This document shows, one piece after another, positions 61,521 to 64,000 of a stretch of 64,000 nucleotides of DNA (position 1 is the stretch's first letter; every line of letters starts with the position of its first letter). The stretch is taken from positions 9,516,501 through 9,580,500 of the forward strand of contig CM034112.1 of NCBI GenBank assembly GCA_019914945.1, written 5' to 3'. Below the pieces are notes generated by a model. It searched no databases and had not been told where the DNA came from. It saw only the letters and a program-made list of their open reading frames with translations. Both the position numbers and the translations under genes were made by a program. The stretch comes from Typha latifolia. Its lineage: Eukaryota > Streptophyta > Magnoliopsida > Poales > Typhaceae.

Positions 61521-62510
61521 AGAGTGGGCGGAGACGGAAGCCCTAGCATGGACGGCCTAGATCTTCTGGAAAGGCGATGGAGGGCCACGACTCGCTCTCG
61601 CGAGTCATGACGAAGATACGGGGGCCCATTTGTTTGCAAGTGCGATGCACGTGAGTGAGCCCAAATTGGGATTAAGAAAGGGCCGGCCCATTTAGGTACC
61701 TCCTAGGATACGTAACCACCCAACCGCTCTGGCGTATTATAGCACGCAGCAATTACTCGTACTATCATGCGCCTCCCATCTTGATCCACGAATACGATCT
61801 ATGACTATGAGTAGTAGGGGAAGGTAAAAAAAATAAAAAAATAAAAAAGCTTGCTTCGTAAGTAAATAAATAAATGATCATTTTTATTTTAAATTTATTG
61901 TTTTTATTGATAGCAAACTCGAATAATTGAATTATTTTCTTGAAATAAGGATAAAATAATTCCTGCAAGACTAACATTAATTCACATGATACTCCCACAT
62001 TATTTATTAACAAAAAAAAATATATAATAGATAATTATCAAATGGGCATTTCTAAGATCTTCTATAATTAAAGGGTTAATGAATCACAAAAAATAATGAG
62101 GGGATCTATATGAAAATTGACAACAGTTGTTAGAGTCAAGCTATAACCATCCATATATATATATATATAGTTATGTATACACCTCATTAGTCAGATTTTA
62201 AATGGTATTTTTATCATACATTTATCAATTGCCAATACAAGATATTTTAGACAAAATAATTGCTTTGAGGATAGCCATAGAGATCTGCTCGACCAATGAA
62301 CACAGATCATAAGTGAACATTAAGGTTGTGCTGCAATTTCCTCCTCTCTGTTCAGAGTTTCCTTCACATAACTAACCAAATATCTTCAGATCTACTCTTC
62401 TTTTCCTGCACATAATTCTCTTCCTTCACAAAATGCACAATCTGGTATGGCTGCCTATCTATATGAATTATATACATAGCTTTATCTGTTTTAGCCATCA
62501 AACTGTGATG
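61521..62510. other. Promoter of eL13 and 3' flank of the PIFI-like gene
   Basis: The left third is GC-rich and presumably the eL13 promoter. The remainder is AT-rich with a short (TA)n run at 62155-62169. No gene is visible. Confidence 0.5.
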
Positions 62511-62514
62511 GATC

Positions 62515-64000
62515 TCATTCCTCTTCCGAATCAGAGTCCAACAGACAAGAGCCATCATCAACATCTGCTAAAGGATTGAACAGTGGTGAACTTGGATCCA
62601 TGCATCCAGGCAAAAGGTTCAGCTTGCAGCGGTCACCCTTTTTCGACCAAAAAAAAAAGAAAAAAAAAAAGAGAGAGGAAATGGTCAAAGTTCAGAACTT
62701 ATGAGAGAGCAGATGTAATGGCCAATACACCATGCTCTCTTCAGTTTCTTAATAGGATGAAATGAAGACAGATAGCAACTTACTCCCTCAGAGTATAAGC
62801 TCCCGATTGCACAACTGGCAATTACATTATTTGAATCCGGAAAGATTGCTCTGTCACAGGCACCTTCTGCGCTCAATTCCTCTGCCAGACCCTAAATGCA
62901 AGGTTTATTGAACATCTTAATACCAACTACTAGTACAAGGAAAACAAAGTAAAAGCTCAACAAGAATTGATTGTGGCAATATCATTTGTGGGTTCTTATG
63001 ATGCTAAAGTACACAAGCACATTCTGAACCATGACAATATCATCTATCTCTGAGAAGAATTTCTCAATTTCATAGTTACAGATTTACAGTCAATAGCTGG
63101 TGGTATTACCTAAAATTACCAAATTCTTAGATATGCCCCCAAAATTTAATAAACTAAACTAATTTGTTATAGATTTGGAAAGCTTTGCAGCATATAATAT
63201 TCTTGGAAAACAAGCGTGCCAAGTTTCCATGTTGCCTAATTTGCCTGCGGCTTTATTAAATCTCATCAGTGTCAGATGATGGACTTGATAAAGGAAAAGC
63301 AAGGCTGCAATGGGATCAGAATGAGTTTGGATGGACGAATTACAGACCTGGCTGGAAGGTATTTAGCTAATTTCAGCGCATATATAAATCTGATGAAGCC
63401 AGGTTAGATCTATGTCAAATCTTTCTGGAGAAGTTGTTCAAGTCAAGGATCAAGCAATTCTCAAACATACTGTTCATGGCAAGATGGTAATAGAGCTGCT
63501 TAAGATTAAGTGAAGACAGTATGTGAAGCATGTTTAGAGAGCCTAAACTTCTACTACTTTGTCTACATCAACTTCTTCACTTCCATTATTTCAAAAGAAA
63601 AGGAGGTACATGAGATAACTCGAGAGCATCTAGTCAAAAGAAACCGTGCTCTACTGGACACGGGATAACGATAGTTACTCAAAAAACTTGTTATTATACG
63701 GGACTAATAACTCGAGAAGTTACCTCATTAAAGAAGCTCATTGGTTTGTTTCTCCAATTCTTCGGAACTTCGAATTGCAATTTGTATGAACCATCCCATT
63801 CAACTCCATTGGTGAATGAAAAAATAAGGTTAACAGCTGCAATAATTTGACAAAGAAGTCATCAGTCACATAGCAGCATCTTACAAAGGAACTAACAGAA
63901 GTATGAATACAGACCATGCTTTGGGACACGTATCTTTATAGTAAATATGGGGGGATCAGCTTTCCCTCTACTTTTCCATGTCATAACTCTTGGTTCACCA
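62515..64000 (-). CDS. PIFI: PIFI-like chloroplast protein, 3' part only (cut by the window edge)
   Basis: PIFI (post-illumination chlorophyll fluorescence increase) is a chloroplast protein tied to NDH-dependent or chlororespiratory electron flow. Visible minus-strand exons are 64000-63915 (its start lies outside or at the edge), 63836-63724, 62891-62784 and 62637-62515. They join in frame (phases 1, 0, 0) and end at TGA 62517-62515, giving about 143 residues. The sequence reads [100 protein letters not shown], and ends in [20 protein letters not shown] with an acidic tail. This matches my memory of the Arabidopsis At3g15840 C-terminal half closely. The transit peptide and N-terminal half are outside the window. 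Confidence 0.85.

Noticed and set aside
1..64000. CRISPR arrays, tRNA or rRNA genes, bacterial operons, or organelle DNA inserts
   Set aside because: I saw no spaced repeats of CRISPR type, no cloverleaf or rRNA-like sequence, and no plastid or mitochondrial gene sequence; the window reads as ordinary nuclear plant DNA.

Overview
This window is nuclear DNA from a flowering plant. The genes have many introns with GT-AG borders, the intergenic DNA is AT-rich, and the products include plant-only or plastid proteins (a TOPLESS-family corepressor, a mitochondrial-type PPR protein, the chloroplast protein PIFI). Leaders with (CT)n/(GA)n tracts and AAACCCTA boxes also fit a plant. A non-grass monocot is my impression from protein resemblance only; the species cannot be fixed from the sequence. 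There is no bacterial, viral or CRISPR content.

Layout. Bases 1-1200 are a promoter region. Bases 1946-12042 (+) hold a complete 25-exon TOPLESS-related corepressor gene (1133 aa). Bases 13624-15723 (+) hold a two-exon P-class PPR gene. Bases 16535-17690 hold a decayed, inverted copy of the 3' end of the POT1 gene. Bases 18920-20650 (+) hold a RING-type E3 ligase gene with an uninterrupted coding region. Bases 20651-24860 are gene-poor. Bases 33480-25331 (-) hold a 10-exon POT1 gene (474 aa) with a 3.1 kb eighth intron that carries a tandem repeat and a GC-rich insert. Bases 33481-36240 are repeats and low-complexity DNA. Bases 36478-40887 (+) hold an 8-exon kinetochore NNF1-like gene. Bases 43121-46368 (+) hold a 4-exon gluconokinase gene. 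Bases 51523-49667 (-) hold an intronless single-pass membrane protein of unknown function. Bases 55818-52971 (-) hold a small acyl-CoA-binding protein, and 60239-57873 (-) ribosomal protein eL13. The 3' half of a PIFI-like gene (-) runs off the right edge.

The genes do not form a pathway or cluster. They are ordinary housekeeping and regulatory loci: transcriptional repression, organelle RNA processing, ubiquitination, telomere, kinetochore, sugar phosphorylation, lipid binding, translation and photosynthesis. I reconstructed exon joins by hand from splice sites, frame continuity and remembered family sequence. All joins listed keep the frame, but none has transcript support here.

I found no convincing new biological system. 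The observations most worth checking are the inverted partial POT1 duplication flanking the RING gene, a GC-AG intron in the eL13 gene, several fold-back (MITE-like) elements including one family in three copies, telo-box motifs near the 5' ends of most genes in the window, and an upstream reading frame that overlaps the NNF1 start.
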